This document shows, one piece after another, positions 1 through 11,360 of a stretch of 64,000 nucleotides of DNA (the first letter of the stretch is position 1; the number at the start of each line of letters is the position of its first letter). The notes below the pieces were generated by a model. It saw only the letters and a program-made list of their open reading frames with translations, was not told the origin of the DNA and made no database searches. This DNA comes from Rhizoclosmatium globosum (lineage: Eukaryota; Chytridiomycota; Chytridiomycetes; Chytridiales; Chytriomycetaceae), in contig MCGO01000010.1 in assembly GCA_002104985.1 (NCBI GenBank), forward strand, positions 372,001-436,000, in the 5' to 3' direction. The position numbers were made by a program, and so were the translations under genes.

Positions 1-689
1 TTTTCAGTTCATCATGACATTGCTTGGTTGGATATTTGGGTCAAAAAAATCGCGCAATATCTGCTTACGTCTATTGAGACAAAATATGTAGAACCAGCCA
101 GACGTATAGCAGTAAAGAAAAAAAGAGGGAGAAAGACAGAGGAAGAATTAAAGAAAGTATTAAACCACTTTATAAACCACTGTTGACAACAAACACCAAC
201 AACCTAAAATACAAACCAAGACAAGAGGAGACATTTGACAGTGGCAACTTAGCAATGCAGAAGAATGGCGGAGTGGAGGAGACGGCATAACAGCAAGTAC
301 TTTGGGGAGGTAGGATAGTTTAAGTGATTGATTTGTTGAAGGGAATTTATATAAAATGTCATTTGGGTGGGCCAGAGCAGTATTTGGATAGACTTGGAAC
401 ACAGTCCAGTTTTTTTATACATAAATAAAGTGAGTCAAGGACCTCTTACTCAAAAAAAATTTAAATTAAAAGGAAGGCAAGATGGAAGGCTAATTTGAAG
501 GTTCTAAAGCAGCAAACAATCAGCACAAATATCTACAGCATGATCCTATGTTGTTCAGAGACATTTGACTGCCTCAAGTTACACTCAAAGCAAATCCAAA
601 AGATGCAATGGAAGTGAGCATAAGCCTAGAGATGAGGTGTTAAATGAGAATGATGATGAACTTGAATCCTGTGAATCATGGTTTTCCCA

Positions 690-830
690 AGTTGTCAACC
701 ACCACCAGAAAGAGCAGAATTTTTGAGAGGATGTTCAGGTTGAATCAATTTGGGGTTGTATATCTATCTGCCAGTTTAGGATTTCAAGGATTTACTTGCA
801 AATCCTTGAAATCCTCTAATCTCTGCCTGA
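690..830. repeat. Dispersed repeat copy A with perfect hairpin
   Basis: This unit contains the core CACCAGAAAGAGCAG followed by TTTTTGAGAGGAT, and ends in an inverted repeat. The left arm at 778-793 and right arm at 800-815 are a perfect 16-bp match around a 6-nt loop. The same core plus hairpin recurs at about 10,385-10,540, and the core plus a degraded hairpin region at about 9,360-9,545. It is probably a small non-autonomous element or its remnant. The family is unknown. Confidence 0.6.
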
Positions 831-1759
831 TGCATGTTGAATTGGGACTCTTGAGCGCTGTCTGGAAGGAAGAGAAAACATGAATTTTGGACAGCCAATG
901 AAGAGTTGCAAACCTGTGATGAAATGCCCCTCAGCAAATGAATTGAATGAGAGCAAAGAAAGCAATTTAAAGTTCCTCTCTGTTTAAGTTAATTGGTATT
1001 TAAACATTGGCATTAACTCATACTATGAAGGCTATGAACACATGCTTATGTTGTACTCAACCACACAAAGCTCAATGATTAGTCACTAATCCATTAACCT
1101 TGTGTCAATGATTGGTTACTAGTGGGACACTTTGCAAGAATCTCAGACAAATGAAAATATACTACATGAACTGAGAGAAGACAGGCAGAGAAGCTGACAA
1201 ACTTACCTATAAATATAATCCCAGTGATAGTCTTTCAAATTGAAACTAACGTGACAGCATAACCAGATTAATCCTTATAATTAATGCACCTTAACCCTAA
1301 TAAGAGCCATTTAACTGGTGATGTCAGATAACATGGAAAGCAAGAAGATCCTACCAGTTAAATTTTAATAGAATTTCAAGAATTTTTTTTCAACTTCTCT
1401 ACCAATATTTGGTGCTCGACCTGGTACCAAGCCGCTGCCAGTGTTGTTGTGTAATGGTTTTATGATTGAGAGACAGTAGCATTTCAAACGAATCACTTTT
1501 CCACCTGTTTGAAGGATTTGACCCTCCTTAAGAAGATGCTGGCTGATGGAGGTATGTACCAGTGAGGAAGAGAGCTTCAGGGGAACAGCTTTGCATTTGG
1601 TCTGTGATTTGGAGATGGGGCAATGTGGAAAAAACAAATTGACCCGTCATCTTTTTTTCAAGAGGACTTTTGCTTGGATGTAGCTGCCCTTCCCGGTGAA
1701 GTTGCTCTCAGGACCTTTCTCATGGAAACCCATGGAAAGAATTTTTTGTCAGATCTACT

Positions 1760-2476
1760 TTGCCAAACAGCCACCATACAATGAAACCATTTTTTGTTGA
1801 CAATTTCGAATGCCCCAGGTTTAATTCAATCACATTGTCAACGCTTTCATTGCAAATAATTCCTACTTCCAGCAGGGGGTCAGGAACAAACAAAGACATC
1901 AACGTCCTTTTGAAGTCTCCACTATTGGATCTCCTTATGGCTGGACAGTTGTCTCCTTGGAGCAGGAGATACGAGGAAAATAGTTCAATCATGGATACAG
2001 GCTTGTGGATGAGGACTATGATTACAGTGTTGAACTATCACTGATATGCTTCAAGAGGAATTTACCTGCTTTGGCCTGTCTTTGTCTCCACCATTTCATC
2101 ACTGTCTATGGCTGCAGAAAAGAACGTTGCCAAGGCCCAAGAGGCTGCACAAAAGAATGTTGAACGTGCGTTTGGAGTATTGCAAGCTCGATTTGAGTTT
2201 TTGGTGAAGCTGTCCAAGTTGTGGTACTACCAGGATATGAAACTGATCATGGAGGCGTTAAGAGTTGTGCACAATATGATTGTGGAGCACTTTCAACTGC
2301 ATCACAAAACATTGGAAGAATTTGAGTCACCTTCCCAGTTTCCAAATCAAATTCTAGAAGGAAACAAAGCAAATGTTGCACTCCCTCAAGCAAATATGCA
2401 GATGCCAGCTTCAGTACCTATGCCTCCATTTGCAACAATGTTACAGAACGTGGAGACTTTGAAGGACAAGTCTTGA
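1760..2476 (+). pseudogene. PIF/Harbinger-type transposase remnant (DDE_Tnp_4/plant_transposon family)
   Basis: Two open segments in the same frame, 1760-2041 and 2045-2476, are separated by a stop at 2042-2044. The first contains TNKDINVLLKSPLLDLL, which resembles the conserved ND-I-N-VL-SPLF block of Harbinger transposases. The second contains GIYLLWPVFVSTIS then QEAAQKNVERAFGVLQARF, matching the family's GIYP-W-FV-TI and QEAARKDVERAFGVLQARF blocks. A helix (NMIVEH) typical of the C-terminal end follows. Near 2000-2050 the conserved YYLADGIYP block is only readable with a frame change, so at least one stop and probably one indel are present. The N-terminal half and HTH region were not identified upstream. 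This is a dead element fragment. The family call is fairly secure, but the element's boundaries and target-site duplication were not found. Confidence 0.75.
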
Positions 2477-3687
2477 TCTCAATTATTGAACAATTTTTTG
2501 GGCAGGAGTTGTGGAGTCGAAAAGGAAATAAATAATGTATTTGATTTATTCTGATTTGTTTTAGGACTCATACCAAATGTTATGTACAGAATTTTGGAAA
2601 AATGTGGTATCAGGAAGCCCCAAACACAACGTATGATTATACTGACAACATGGAAGGAACTTAAAATGATGGTAAGGAAAAGAACGAAGCTTTGGTTAGG
2701 TCCTCGGATTTTTTTATTTCTTCTTCTATTACTGATGAATTCTACATGTGGACTCCAAAGGACTTAGCGATACATTAGAGAGTTCCTTGGATATCTATTG
2801 TTTATTATGTTGTTCTGGAAGTATGAAAAGAACACGATTCCGTCGCGATCCACATCAACTGCAACTGCCTTTCTTTTCTGTTTTAAGATTCGCTTGTGAT
2901 AGTCTTGGAGAATAGTGGTGTCCTGGAAATCAACGTAAGGCATCCAAGAAGTTTGGTCCTTAAAAAGTATACATTCGCGCCGTCAATTTCTTGATGCTCG
3001 AGAATATCTGCTTTAAATTTTACAAAGAGTATCAATACACCTACGAGGAAACGCTCGGCAAGTTTGGAGGAGAATGGAGGTAAGTTGAGTGTGTTGTGAT
3101 GAAGAAAGTACTCAACTCCACATTCCCTTTGCCCCACAACTCCTATAGTCTTCAACTTTCGGCCGCATTCTTTCCTAATAATAGAGAAGGCTTGAGTAAA
3201 ATTTAAGGGTCGCGCTGTGTCCGTGTCAATTGATTAGATTGGTTAGTTTGCGCACAACACAACCGTACCTCTAATCCTTGACGACATTGGCCCACATTTC
3301 CTACACGCCTTCTTTGAATCCAATTCGATCGATTGCGCTTGATTTCAGTGTTGGGAAAGGCTTTTTGGTGGAGTCAAGTTTTGGATGTTTCTGCGAATGA
3401 ATAGAAGTGCTCTTCCTCATCATAACTCTTGGTTTTTATTTGATGAAAAGCCTTTCGCTGGCCACCGCCAGAACCCAACGTGGGGATTTTCAGTAATTCG
3501 CAAAGACCATTTTCTTTTGTTAAGGTATGTTCCGAAAATCCCTCCGGCGCCGCCTCAATAATCCATCAATTTCAAAATAAATTTGTGCAAACGATGCAAA
3601 TGAATATCACCATTTTATAATTCAAGATGGAGGGACAGGCTTGATTTTTTGGCGACGGGATCTCATTTGACGTAAAACTGAGGTGGG

Positions 3688-3720
<33 letters not shown>
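3688..3720. repeat. (GACA)n microsatellite
   Basis: About eight tandem copies of GACA are visible directly, flanked by unrelated sequence. No function is inferred. Confidence 0.95.
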
Positions 3721-3721
<1 letters not shown>

Positions 3722-4129
3722 TTCCCAAAGGCGGCACCTAAATGAAGTCCGAGTATACATCCTCGGAAATTCTTTGCAGACTCCTCTTCTAGGTTCAGAG
3801 TCAGGTGCTTCCACAGCATCTGTATCAAATGCAGTAGAATTAGCAGAAGGTGTCAGAGGAAGCTTCAGGTGTGCGTGAAGTTGCAATTCGGATTTTTGTG
3901 TCAACATGATCCTTGTATTTGTTGGCATTGTGAGGAACCTGGTAGCAACCAAAGTACTTGAATGATATTTTCTTATTCTACTTTGCATAAACTTCAAGGG
4001 CTGATTGGAATGCCTGTTGCCAAAGAGTACCACTTGGTCGGATTGAGCGAATCAGAGGTGAAAGAATTCCAATAAATACTTCAACTTCTGCTGATCAATG
4101 TCAGTATAAAATTTTCAGCTGTCTGGTCT

Positions 4130-4431
4130 AAAGAGCTATAGAATGCATAGATCTCACAAGGAAGGCGGAAATGGATTTCCCTTCAATGTAAGCAGCGCCA
4201 CGTATGCCAGCATTTTTGACAGGTAGCTTCACATAGCAGTATTTAGAGGGCCAAATAGAGATGGCCAGATGCTGCTGGACATTGGGAATAGGACGTTTAT
4301 GTTTATGTTGGCTTTTGCCTCGATTTGTTCCCAGAATAACAAAATTGTCAGGCTTATTTGTTTTGCTGAAGGATTTGATCTTTTCGAGCATGGAAACCTG
4401 ATGATCTTGTCAGTGAACAACACTAAATGCC
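4130..4431 (-). repeat. Decayed coding repeat, copy 1 (unidentified element)
   Basis: Read on the minus strand, this contains LGTNRGKSQHKHKRP and then KLPVKNAG. A second copy on the plus strand at about 7,930-8,130 reads LGTNSGKS, RQHKHKHPITAVATG and ELPVKKVQ in the same order. At DNA level both share GGAACAAAT and CAACATAAACATAAAC. Two diverged copies in opposite orientation in a gene-poor region suggest a transposon-encoded protein. I do not recognise the family. Confidence 0.5.
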
Positions 4432-6589
4432 AGTGAGGCTGTGACTCTGTTTATATATAGAAAACCCGAGGTGCAGCTGTGATTCTGACCAGTTGACGAC
4501 TGATCTAATATTTATGGATAACAGCAACAATTATTACAGCTACAATTGGTAACTTGATCACAAAATGATTAAGCAATGCAGGAAACAAAACTGTACTGAT
4601 AGGTAGATTAATTCCAACTTCCAACTTGGATTCTGCTACCTTTTACATTGAAGGAAAAGACAAATTAAAATTTTTTATACACCAGAATATTTGACCTTCC
4701 AAAATAGACAATTCCTCTTTTTCTCCCTTTTCTGCACTATCTGGTAGGGGAAGTATTATGAAACCAGAAGGTGAAAACCTTGAGCCACAAAAATGTTCTA
4801 CACCGGAGGCTTACTTAGTCAGGTTTTCCTTTCCAAACATAGCTTCTGTCTAACAAAAAAGGTGAGGTATGGTTTGATTGACCAATGAGCCCAATTTTTG
4901 TTTTTTGCCATTAAGTGACAGCTCATCCCAATATGACACCATCCAGATGAATCATTTGTGGCAGCAGCAATAAAGCTCATTCAACTATTCATTCCATAAA
5001 TCGTCAATATGCCGCAAGCAACAACCTGAAGGACATCATAAAACAAAAGAGTTGATTTGTCTCCCATCCTCTCCAATTTAGAAAGCTCCTTGACCGAGAG
5101 AAGATGTGTCAAAATAAAAGGCAGACGTTATATGTGACGGACTTGAGGTGGAAAGTGGCCAAAAGCTTTTGTTGTTTGCCTGAGGAGGTGTATTTATTTG
5201 ACAGAAATACAAATTGAAGGAGCTGCCCATTCCTCAATGGGGATTTTCAACTGTTTATTCAATGGTCTATATAGATAGTTCTGCCTGGATAAAGGGTTGA
5301 ATCTTGATGATTTACTTTCAATCAAAAATACAGAGCTACCTCACCTTTAATATATGCTGGTGTTGCTTTAACATATCATAACAACGGCCATTGGACTTGT
5401 AGGCAATGTCTTAAACCCAACCGTTTGGAAGACTTTGTTCTGCAGGGACAGCATTAGCATGATGAGTTTGACGCATGGCTCTTTGTTCCCCAAAAATTTT
5501 ACGCATATCTTAGAGCTAGGCTGTGTGGTTGCGTTGGTTTGATGAAATGAAACATTGAACTTGGAACTGACATAACTTTAGTGCAGAGACAATATTGTTG
5601 ATTGCAGCAGAACACACCCAATAATATTTTAACAAGTCGATTGCTGTTAATGCTGGAGTAGTGCAAGTTGCATGTTTTCATGGACTTTTTGCTGGTGTTA
5701 TTGTTTGTCTGTTTAGTTGATCTTGTAGTTGTTGTTGCTTTTGCAACTTGCCGTTGAAATTACAATTGTTGTAGATTGAAAGCGCTACTAGGACTTAAAG
5801 ACACAGGCAGATTTTGATCATTTCGACTCAACCTGGAAATGGCATAAAGTGTGACTGCCAACAACTTGCAGTGTGCCTTGCATTTTGTTTCAAAGGGGAA
5901 GTTTTTTGTTTTGCAACAACGGCCCACCCATCCCTTTTTTACGTTCACTATGGACCCCAAGGAGTTAATTTGTGATCTGGGGAGCACCAAATACCTGCAT
6001 TCTACAACAAAAGACAGGTTCAATGTTTGTTGTAGCCATACTGCCCAGAATCTGCAGCGCAACATTCAAAACTCCATCTTCATGCACAATGGTACGGGAA
6101 ATGTTTTACAAAATTGTTGGAGGGAAAAAGCCTCTGTAATTGGAAGCCAGAAAGAATGTTAAGATACTCAATCCAAAATGCCTGGAAGAACATCATAAAG
6201 TCTCTGAATGGGAAATCTCTAATATTCTTGCATTGGCATTCAAAAAATAAAAGATCTCATATTTTTTAAGATGAAATAAGAATCATCAGATTCTGTAATT
6301 AAAACTCGTAGTACAACACTAAAACGAGATTATAATTTAAAATAGACTTTGCCTCATCAAGGGCAATTGGAAGTACTTACTCGACAGAGCCATAATTTGC
6401 GTCCCTTTCACTTTGCGATCGAGTAGTGCTATTTCGACGTTAATTTGATCATAATTCTGTGGTGATTGCTTAGAATAACGTTCGAATTTTAATGGAATTC
6501 CCATAAAATTCTGCTCAAATATTGTTCTCATTTAATTCTGATGAAATGCGGTTCACTTGTGATGATTGGATTTCTGAGAATACCAATAA

Positions 6590-6775
6590 AGATCGGTATT
6601 GGTACGCTATTTACCGATCTGGATTGTAGCTATCGTTATTATCGCTAATATCCGAAAGATGCACGATAATTATCGGACCATATCGGCAATTACCGTCTCA
6701 TACCGTACAGCACGGTGTATATCGTTAATGACCGATAATTTATCGTGGTTTACCGATCTTTATCGATTGTCCTTC
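6590..6775. repeat. Patch dense in CGAT/ATCG/TACCGAT words
   Basis: Over about 185 bp the words ACCGAT, ATCGGT, TATCG, CGATAA and ATCG recur in both orientations at very short spacing, for example GATCGGTATTGG, TTTACCGATC and ACGATAATTATCGG. This is unlike the surrounding AT-rich sequence. It could be the degenerate internal or terminal repeat of a DNA transposon, or a protein-binding array. There is no evidence of coding. Confidence 0.5.
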
Positions 6776-7039
6776 GCGCTGCATTTGGGTCTCCTTGTGG
6801 AGTAAAAGTGCCTCACTTAAGTTTTAACCTGGGGCGTTTGGCTTACAACCCCGCAGTCAAGACCACTGAGCAACGAACAGATACTTCTAGGAAAAACTAA
6901 CAAAAATATATACTAAAATGATACTCATCAACCCAATATTTTTTACCGTGCATTTGAAGTCTTTTTAATTAAAGTCAAGGTATTGTGTTTGACTTAATTC
7001 AAAAACAGGCAAATGAAATTGAGTGAGTTATTGCTTTCT

Positions 7040-7205
7040 GCACTTAGACCGTGGTCTCAACTGAATTTCTTCTTCCTCTTCAACATCATCATCAGAGGAG
7101 TCATTAACTTCCTTTCTATCTCCATCATCCTGTTCCTCATCCTCATCATCATCCTCATCCTCTGCCACATCCTCACTGTCCGCACTGGACTCACTGGACT
7201 AAACA
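7040..7205 (-). pseudogene. Acidic coding fragment, possibly transposon-derived
   Basis: The minus strand reads a long Asp/Glu/Ser run (SSADSEDVAEDEDDDEDEE, then DSSDDDVEEEEEIQL and RPRSK). Acidic linkers of this kind occur near the N-terminus of several transposases and in chromatin proteins. No conserved domain follows on either side, and stops flank it. It is reported only as a fragment with coding-like composition. The plus-strand reading is hydrophobic and is probably its shadow. Confidence 0.3.
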
Positions 7206-7879
7206 CTCATACACACTTCAACCATCATACACACATCAACCAAGTACACAATGGCTAATTAGCAACAGAAGTCTTAGTTCATTACATAATAAAAGACTAT
7301 CCACACGTTACTTACTATTAGAGTCTATATCATCTTCTTTTGATTCATACTGCACAATATTGAACAATACGGAACAAGAAGACAATAAATGACGATGCGT
7401 GGGATCGTTGATTTCCAGACTTTAGCGGTATTTCAATCCCCAATAAATCCAGCACATCTCTATTGTACACTCAATATATTGGGAAGATTTAATGATGCTG
7501 TGTATAAACTTGATCGTATGTTTGTTTGTGTAATGGATGGAAATACAACAATATTTCTTTTGGATAAGAAGAAAGAAAGAGTGGGTGCAAAAATTTCCTA
7601 ACGATATAATTTGCGGGATGATCTGTATGTTCTGCACTGTTTGCTAGGTTTGTGTCTGGTTGATATTTGCAAGGACTAAGATGAAGTTGGAGTTACCATT
7701 GTTGTTAGTAGATAAAAGTGTTTGTCTTGGAAGATCCTGGGCTGTTGAGAAGACGACAGCATCCTTCTTACAGGTGGCATTTTGTGACCTAAAAATGAAT
7801 TATATTAGTAAAGAGGTATTAAGATGGGCTTGAGCTCAAAGGTAGCACACCTGTGTGCAGTATGGACTTACTACCAGCA

Positions 7880-8135
7880 ACAAGAACAGAATTATACACA
7901 TTCTTGGCACATTTTTTGGTATAGAGTGGAAACCATTAATCAAAGTCCCAGGACAATTCTGGGAACAAATTCAGGCAAAAAGTGGCAGGAAATGTTGAAG
8001 ACAACATAAACATAAACACCCTATTACTGCTGTGGCTACAGGAAGCAAACATGCTCTTCAAGTTGATTCTGAACTACCTGTCAAAAAGGTTCAATTCTTC
8101 CATTTGGGTTTCTTGTGCTATCTTCTGGTGGTTGG
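7880..8135 (+). repeat. Decayed coding repeat, copy 2 (unidentified element)
   Basis: This is the plus-strand partner of the repeat at 4130-4431. It reads LGTNSGKS, then after a stop RQHKHKHPITAVATG and ELPVKKVQFFHLGF. It retains a longer C-terminal stretch than copy 1. It is disrupted by stops and not an active gene. The family is not recognised. Confidence 0.45.
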
Positions 8136-8810
8136 CATTAATGCTTGTATTCATCTGTGTCTATTCTCTCTGCTGTTTGCGCGCTTTCTTCTCAATTCAC
8201 TGTCCTCTTAAACTTTGTTTGCTGGCTCCTTGATGGCCAAACTGGTTCTCTCTTTTGTATTACACCAACACTTTGGACCAAGCCTTAATGATTTTAACTC
8301 TGCTGGTTATGAGAACTTCTTTGTTTTCCTCCTTTCAGATTGGTGGGTACTCTTCAGTTATTTCTGCATATCAAAAATAATAGTATTTTCAAATATTTTT
8401 TAATGGCACCAAAATTTGTGGAGAATTGTTCCATGGTGATGTAAAATGTTCCTAACGCTCAGTCTTGCCATATCAGAAGCTTGGTATGACAATTGTGATA
8501 CGCATGTTACAGATTGTGAAATTGACATAGAAGTTCAGACTCATTCAGAGGTTGGAGGATGTTGACTGTAACATGAAGAATAAACCTTAAAGAAGCTGGC
8601 TCTGTGGAAGCCCAATAAATTGAGTAGTTTACCACCCCCTCACCTCATGGCACATTTTTTGAATGACTGTCTTGGTTGAGCTCAAGTGGGGACAAAACAA
8701 ATGCATGGGAGCTGGTTCATAAATCCAACAAGGCATTCTTAATTTATTCTAATAAAATACTTTAAACAACACTCTAGTTAGAGCACAATGGATGCTAACT
8801 AAGTAGGATA

Positions 8811-8847
8811 TAGTGTTGTTGACACTAATTATGAATAGACAGTAAAT
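8811..8847. repeat. Short dispersed repeat, copy 1
   Basis: This 37-nt stretch beginning TAGTGTTGTTGACACTAAT is matched at about 29 of 37 positions by 9292-9328, with TGACACTAAT and AGTAAAT/ACTAAAT in register. TAGTGT...ACACTA forms a small inverted repeat, as in terminal repeats of short DNA elements. Origin unknown. Confidence 0.45.
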
Positions 8848-9291
8848 TATGTTCAAGTCAAGTAACACTTCTTTCATCATTCTCCTCAATAAAATAAGTT
8901 TGTCAATACATATGCAACAGCCAAACATAATTCAAGTGTCATCTCATTTCAATCAGATTCGACACTCTTTCCATCAACACTGTCTTCTTACGCAGTATCC
9001 ACATCCTCAACCACTTCATCCACAGGTACTCGTCAAAGTTTTCACGGCACTTCTTGATTATTCCTCTGGCAACATTTCCTCTTTCCACTCAAACTCAACC
9101 CACAACCAATCATTGCTTTCTGAGCATAGTTCATCCTGTTTGAATCATTGTTTTACTTGTAGACACTTGCTGTAATACTATGGATGAAGTAATAAAACTA
9201 AAGCTGGATGATCTTAATTAAAGGTAAGAAGTTACACATGAATAAATGTCGATTTTTGTGGGATAGGCGGCTGGCTAATCCACACACTACA

Positions 9292-9328
9292 TAGTGTCAA
9301 TGACACTAATGATTCATGGACACTAAAT
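9292..9328. repeat. Short dispersed repeat, copy 2
   Basis: This is the second copy of the 37-nt repeat. TAGTGTCAATGACACTA here is an almost complete palindrome, which supports a terminal-repeat or operator-like origin over chance. Confidence 0.45.
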
Positions 9329-9359
9329 ACCGTGAACGGTGTAGAGTTTGGCAGATTTT

Positions 9360-9545
9360 TAGAGGATTTCAAGGATATAAAAGCCTATGAATTGAAATCT
9401 AGTAGAAAGCCAAACCTAGTGAGGTTTAAGATTTGATTCAGATCTGTGAATAATGGTACATACAATCCCCATCACCAGACTGAGCAGGATTTTTGAGAGG
9501 ATAACAGGTCAGATCAGATTTAGAGGATTTGAAGCCGAATGTCTT
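9360..9545. repeat. Dispersed repeat copy B (degraded)
   Basis: It carries CATCACCAGACTGAGCAG then GATTTTTGAGAGGAT, which is the core shared with copies A and C. It is preceded at about 9360-9405 by a degraded form of the GAGGATTTCAAGGAT hairpin arm. The order of core and hairpin differs from the other copies, so two fragments may be juxtaposed. Confidence 0.45.
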
Positions 9546-10384
9546 GGTTGTCAAATTTGGGAGAGTGTCAGATTTTAAAACCTTTGTTTTTCAAATCTAT
9601 CATGCCAAAAGATAAAGAAAGGATTGGAAGTTGCTTCTGCTGTCAAGAAGATAAGTTTAAAGAAAGCATCATCTTTGTCTTAGTGACTGGCTCTCCATTT
9701 CCAATAGTAACTATAAATATTGCGCGCGCAGCACCAAATCGAACTTTGCTCAAAAAAAACCTGCGCGAAAAAATGGAGATGGCTAATGTGCGAGCCAATC
9801 GGATTCTTGGACACCGGAACAGAATGACTTACAACCACCTCAGCTCTTTAGTTCTCAGCTCCTGCTCGCCATTCATTTATTTTATTCTGCTCCATATTTA
9901 GTGCATATACAAGAAAAGAAGAAGTAAAAGTGTTAAAGGCATCTCTATTACAAAGAAGTCATTGTATTGTCAAGTATTTAATGATTGAAACTCGTTTCAA
10001 ATTCCTTAGAGCTCGACTTGGAGAGTGTGAGAGATGGTGCAGTTCTGCTTGATACATTATAGCAAACTTCGGCGGTAAGCGGACTCGCTGGCCACAGATT
10101 TTCAAAGAAATAGCACACATAAAAGCAACTGCTTTGGTTTCTTGTTTGGTTGTATTTGAGACTGAGCATTTAAGGGTAGGTTTGACCTTGTTGAGAGCTT
10201 CCAATCACTTGACCTTTTTGCCTCATTCATCCATAACTAATGGGCCATTGTTTCCGACATTGCTTGATGTGTGCAGGTGCCTATAGTCAGTGCGCTGGTT
10301 GGTTTAGGTCCTGTGGCTGGTTCAGGAGAAAGGTCGCAAGAATTCGATTTTCAACAAAATGGACAATATTTCATAAAACCCTAG

Positions 10385-10540
10385 GTTCCACCAAAAAGAG
10401 CAGGATTATAGAGAGGCTTTTGGATAGGAAAGGATTTGGATAGGAAAGACTGTTATCAGCTCAAAAAGCAGGATTCAGATGAACTAGAGGATTTCAAGAA
10501 TTTACTTCCCAATCCTTGAAATCCTCTAATATCTGCCGAC
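10385..10540. repeat. Dispersed repeat copy C with hairpin
   Basis: The core TCCACCAAAAAGAGCAGGAT is followed by GAGAGG and ends in a 17-bp inverted repeat with one mismatch. The left arm is 10486-10502 and the right arm 10511-10527. Homology to copy A continues past the hairpin as CTAAT.TCTGCC, so the hairpin is not the exact end of the repeat. Confidence 0.6.
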
Positions 10541-10808
10541 ACCTGATTGTTCTTGCTATGTTACATTCTTTGAGAAGTAATATAAAAATCATTGGTTTAT
10601 TGTGGTTCCAATATATTTGCGTATGAAGGAGTTAATTGGTAGGTCTCTGTGGAATATTTACTGTCTTGTCCTTATGTCTCTTCACAGATGCAAAAGCTTC
10701 TATCTAATCATTCTATTTACTTACTTTATTAAAGTAATTTTGGACTTCATTCAGCTGACTGCCTTTCTCCTTCTCTTCTTTCCTCTTCCTTTCTATTTAA
10801 ACATAATG

Positions 10809-11315
10809 TTAAGAAAGTCCACCCTTAGGAACTACTATTCTATCCAACTCTCCCAGCAACAAACTGCTGGAACGGTTTGGAGTTGAGGCTCCGCCTTTTC
10901 GGCCTTGTTTTTTCTTTAGCTCTTGCTGTCTTAGAAACAAAATCTTAGTGTCCAATTGGAAGAATCGAGGTCCGTTTGAAATGGGGTTTGCTGGAACTGG
11001 GTCAGGAGACGAAGGCGGTTTTACGAAGTTGAAACTTGAATCGAAGATGTTGAACAGAGAAGGCTTATCCGATGCCTTGTCAGGAGTTGCAGATGCCTGC
11101 TGAGATACTGCCGATACAACAGGAGCAGCAGGGACAGCAGTCGGAGCTGTTATAATCTCGCGGCAAAAGGTAGTATCCCTAACGTGAGACTCACAAACGT
11201 AGAACCAATCGACGTTATCGCCAACAACAAAGACGTTTGCACTCTCCTTTCGACATACCCAACAAGTTCCAGCTTTTTCTGTCTTCCGCCAGCGGTAGCG
11301 ATTCTCAAAGTCCAT
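10809..11315 (-). CDS. VPS4-associated protein 1 (Vfa1) family
   Basis: This is a single-exon gene of 168 aa. The N-terminus (MDFENRYRWRKTEKAGTCW) with CWVCRKES, a second Cys/His pair in VDWFYVCESHVRD, and the following Pro/Ala-rich linker match the Vfa1 family. In yeast, Vfa1 binds the AAA ATPase Vps4 and tunes ESCRT-III disassembly at endosomes. The two CxxC/CxxxH-like pairs suggest a small zinc-binding fold near residues 18-45. A lysine-rich helix (FLRQQELKKKQGRKGG, about residues 125-145) near the C-terminus is also typical. The start at 11315 is the first ATG and faces the divergent FYV7-like gene 45 bp away. Family assignment is from motif recall, not a search. Confidence 0.8.
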   Translation of the reverse strand: MDFENRYRWRKTEKAGTCWVCRKESANVFVVGDNVDWFYVCESHVRDTTFCREIITAPTAVPAAPVVSAVSQQASATPDKASDKPSLFNIFDSSFNFVKPPSSPDPVPANPISNGPRFFQLDTKILFLRQQELKKKQGRKGGASTPNRSSSLLLGELDRIVVPKGGLS

Positions 11316-11360
11316 GTTGGTTGTGCTGTTTTTGGATTTTTGAAAAATCGTTTTCCAACC
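11316..11360. promoter_or_regulatory. 45-bp head-to-head intergenic region (bidirectional promoter)
   Basis: The start codons of the Vfa1-like gene (minus) and the FYV7-like gene (plus) are separated by only 45 bp. Their core promoters and 5' leaders must overlap each other or the opposite gene. No clear TATA box is seen. Confidence 0.6.

Larger units (their letters stand above)
1..10808. other. Gene-poor, transposon- and repeat-rich region
   Basis: No intact gene could be supported in this stretch. Open frames are short, mostly lack family resemblance, and lie in AT-rich sequence. What can be recognised is listed separately: a Harbinger transposase remnant, a repeat family with hairpins, a GACA microsatellite, a CGAT-rich patch, two inverted copies of an unidentified decayed coding repeat, and an acidic coding fragment. 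The change to closely packed, intron-bearing genes at about 10.8 kb is abrupt. This looks like a heterochromatic or subtelomeric-style island or a nest of old insertions, which is inference. Confidence 0.7.

Noticed and set aside
770..830. Helitron-like 3' end (hairpin followed by CTAAT)
   Set aside because: Copies A and C stay similar past CTAAT, the hairpin lies directly against the supposed end, and no 5' TC end or Rep/helicase gene is seen.
7389..7637. Two overlapping open frames on opposite strands
   Set aside because: Both are short and AT-driven, with no motif, repeat copy or splice context.
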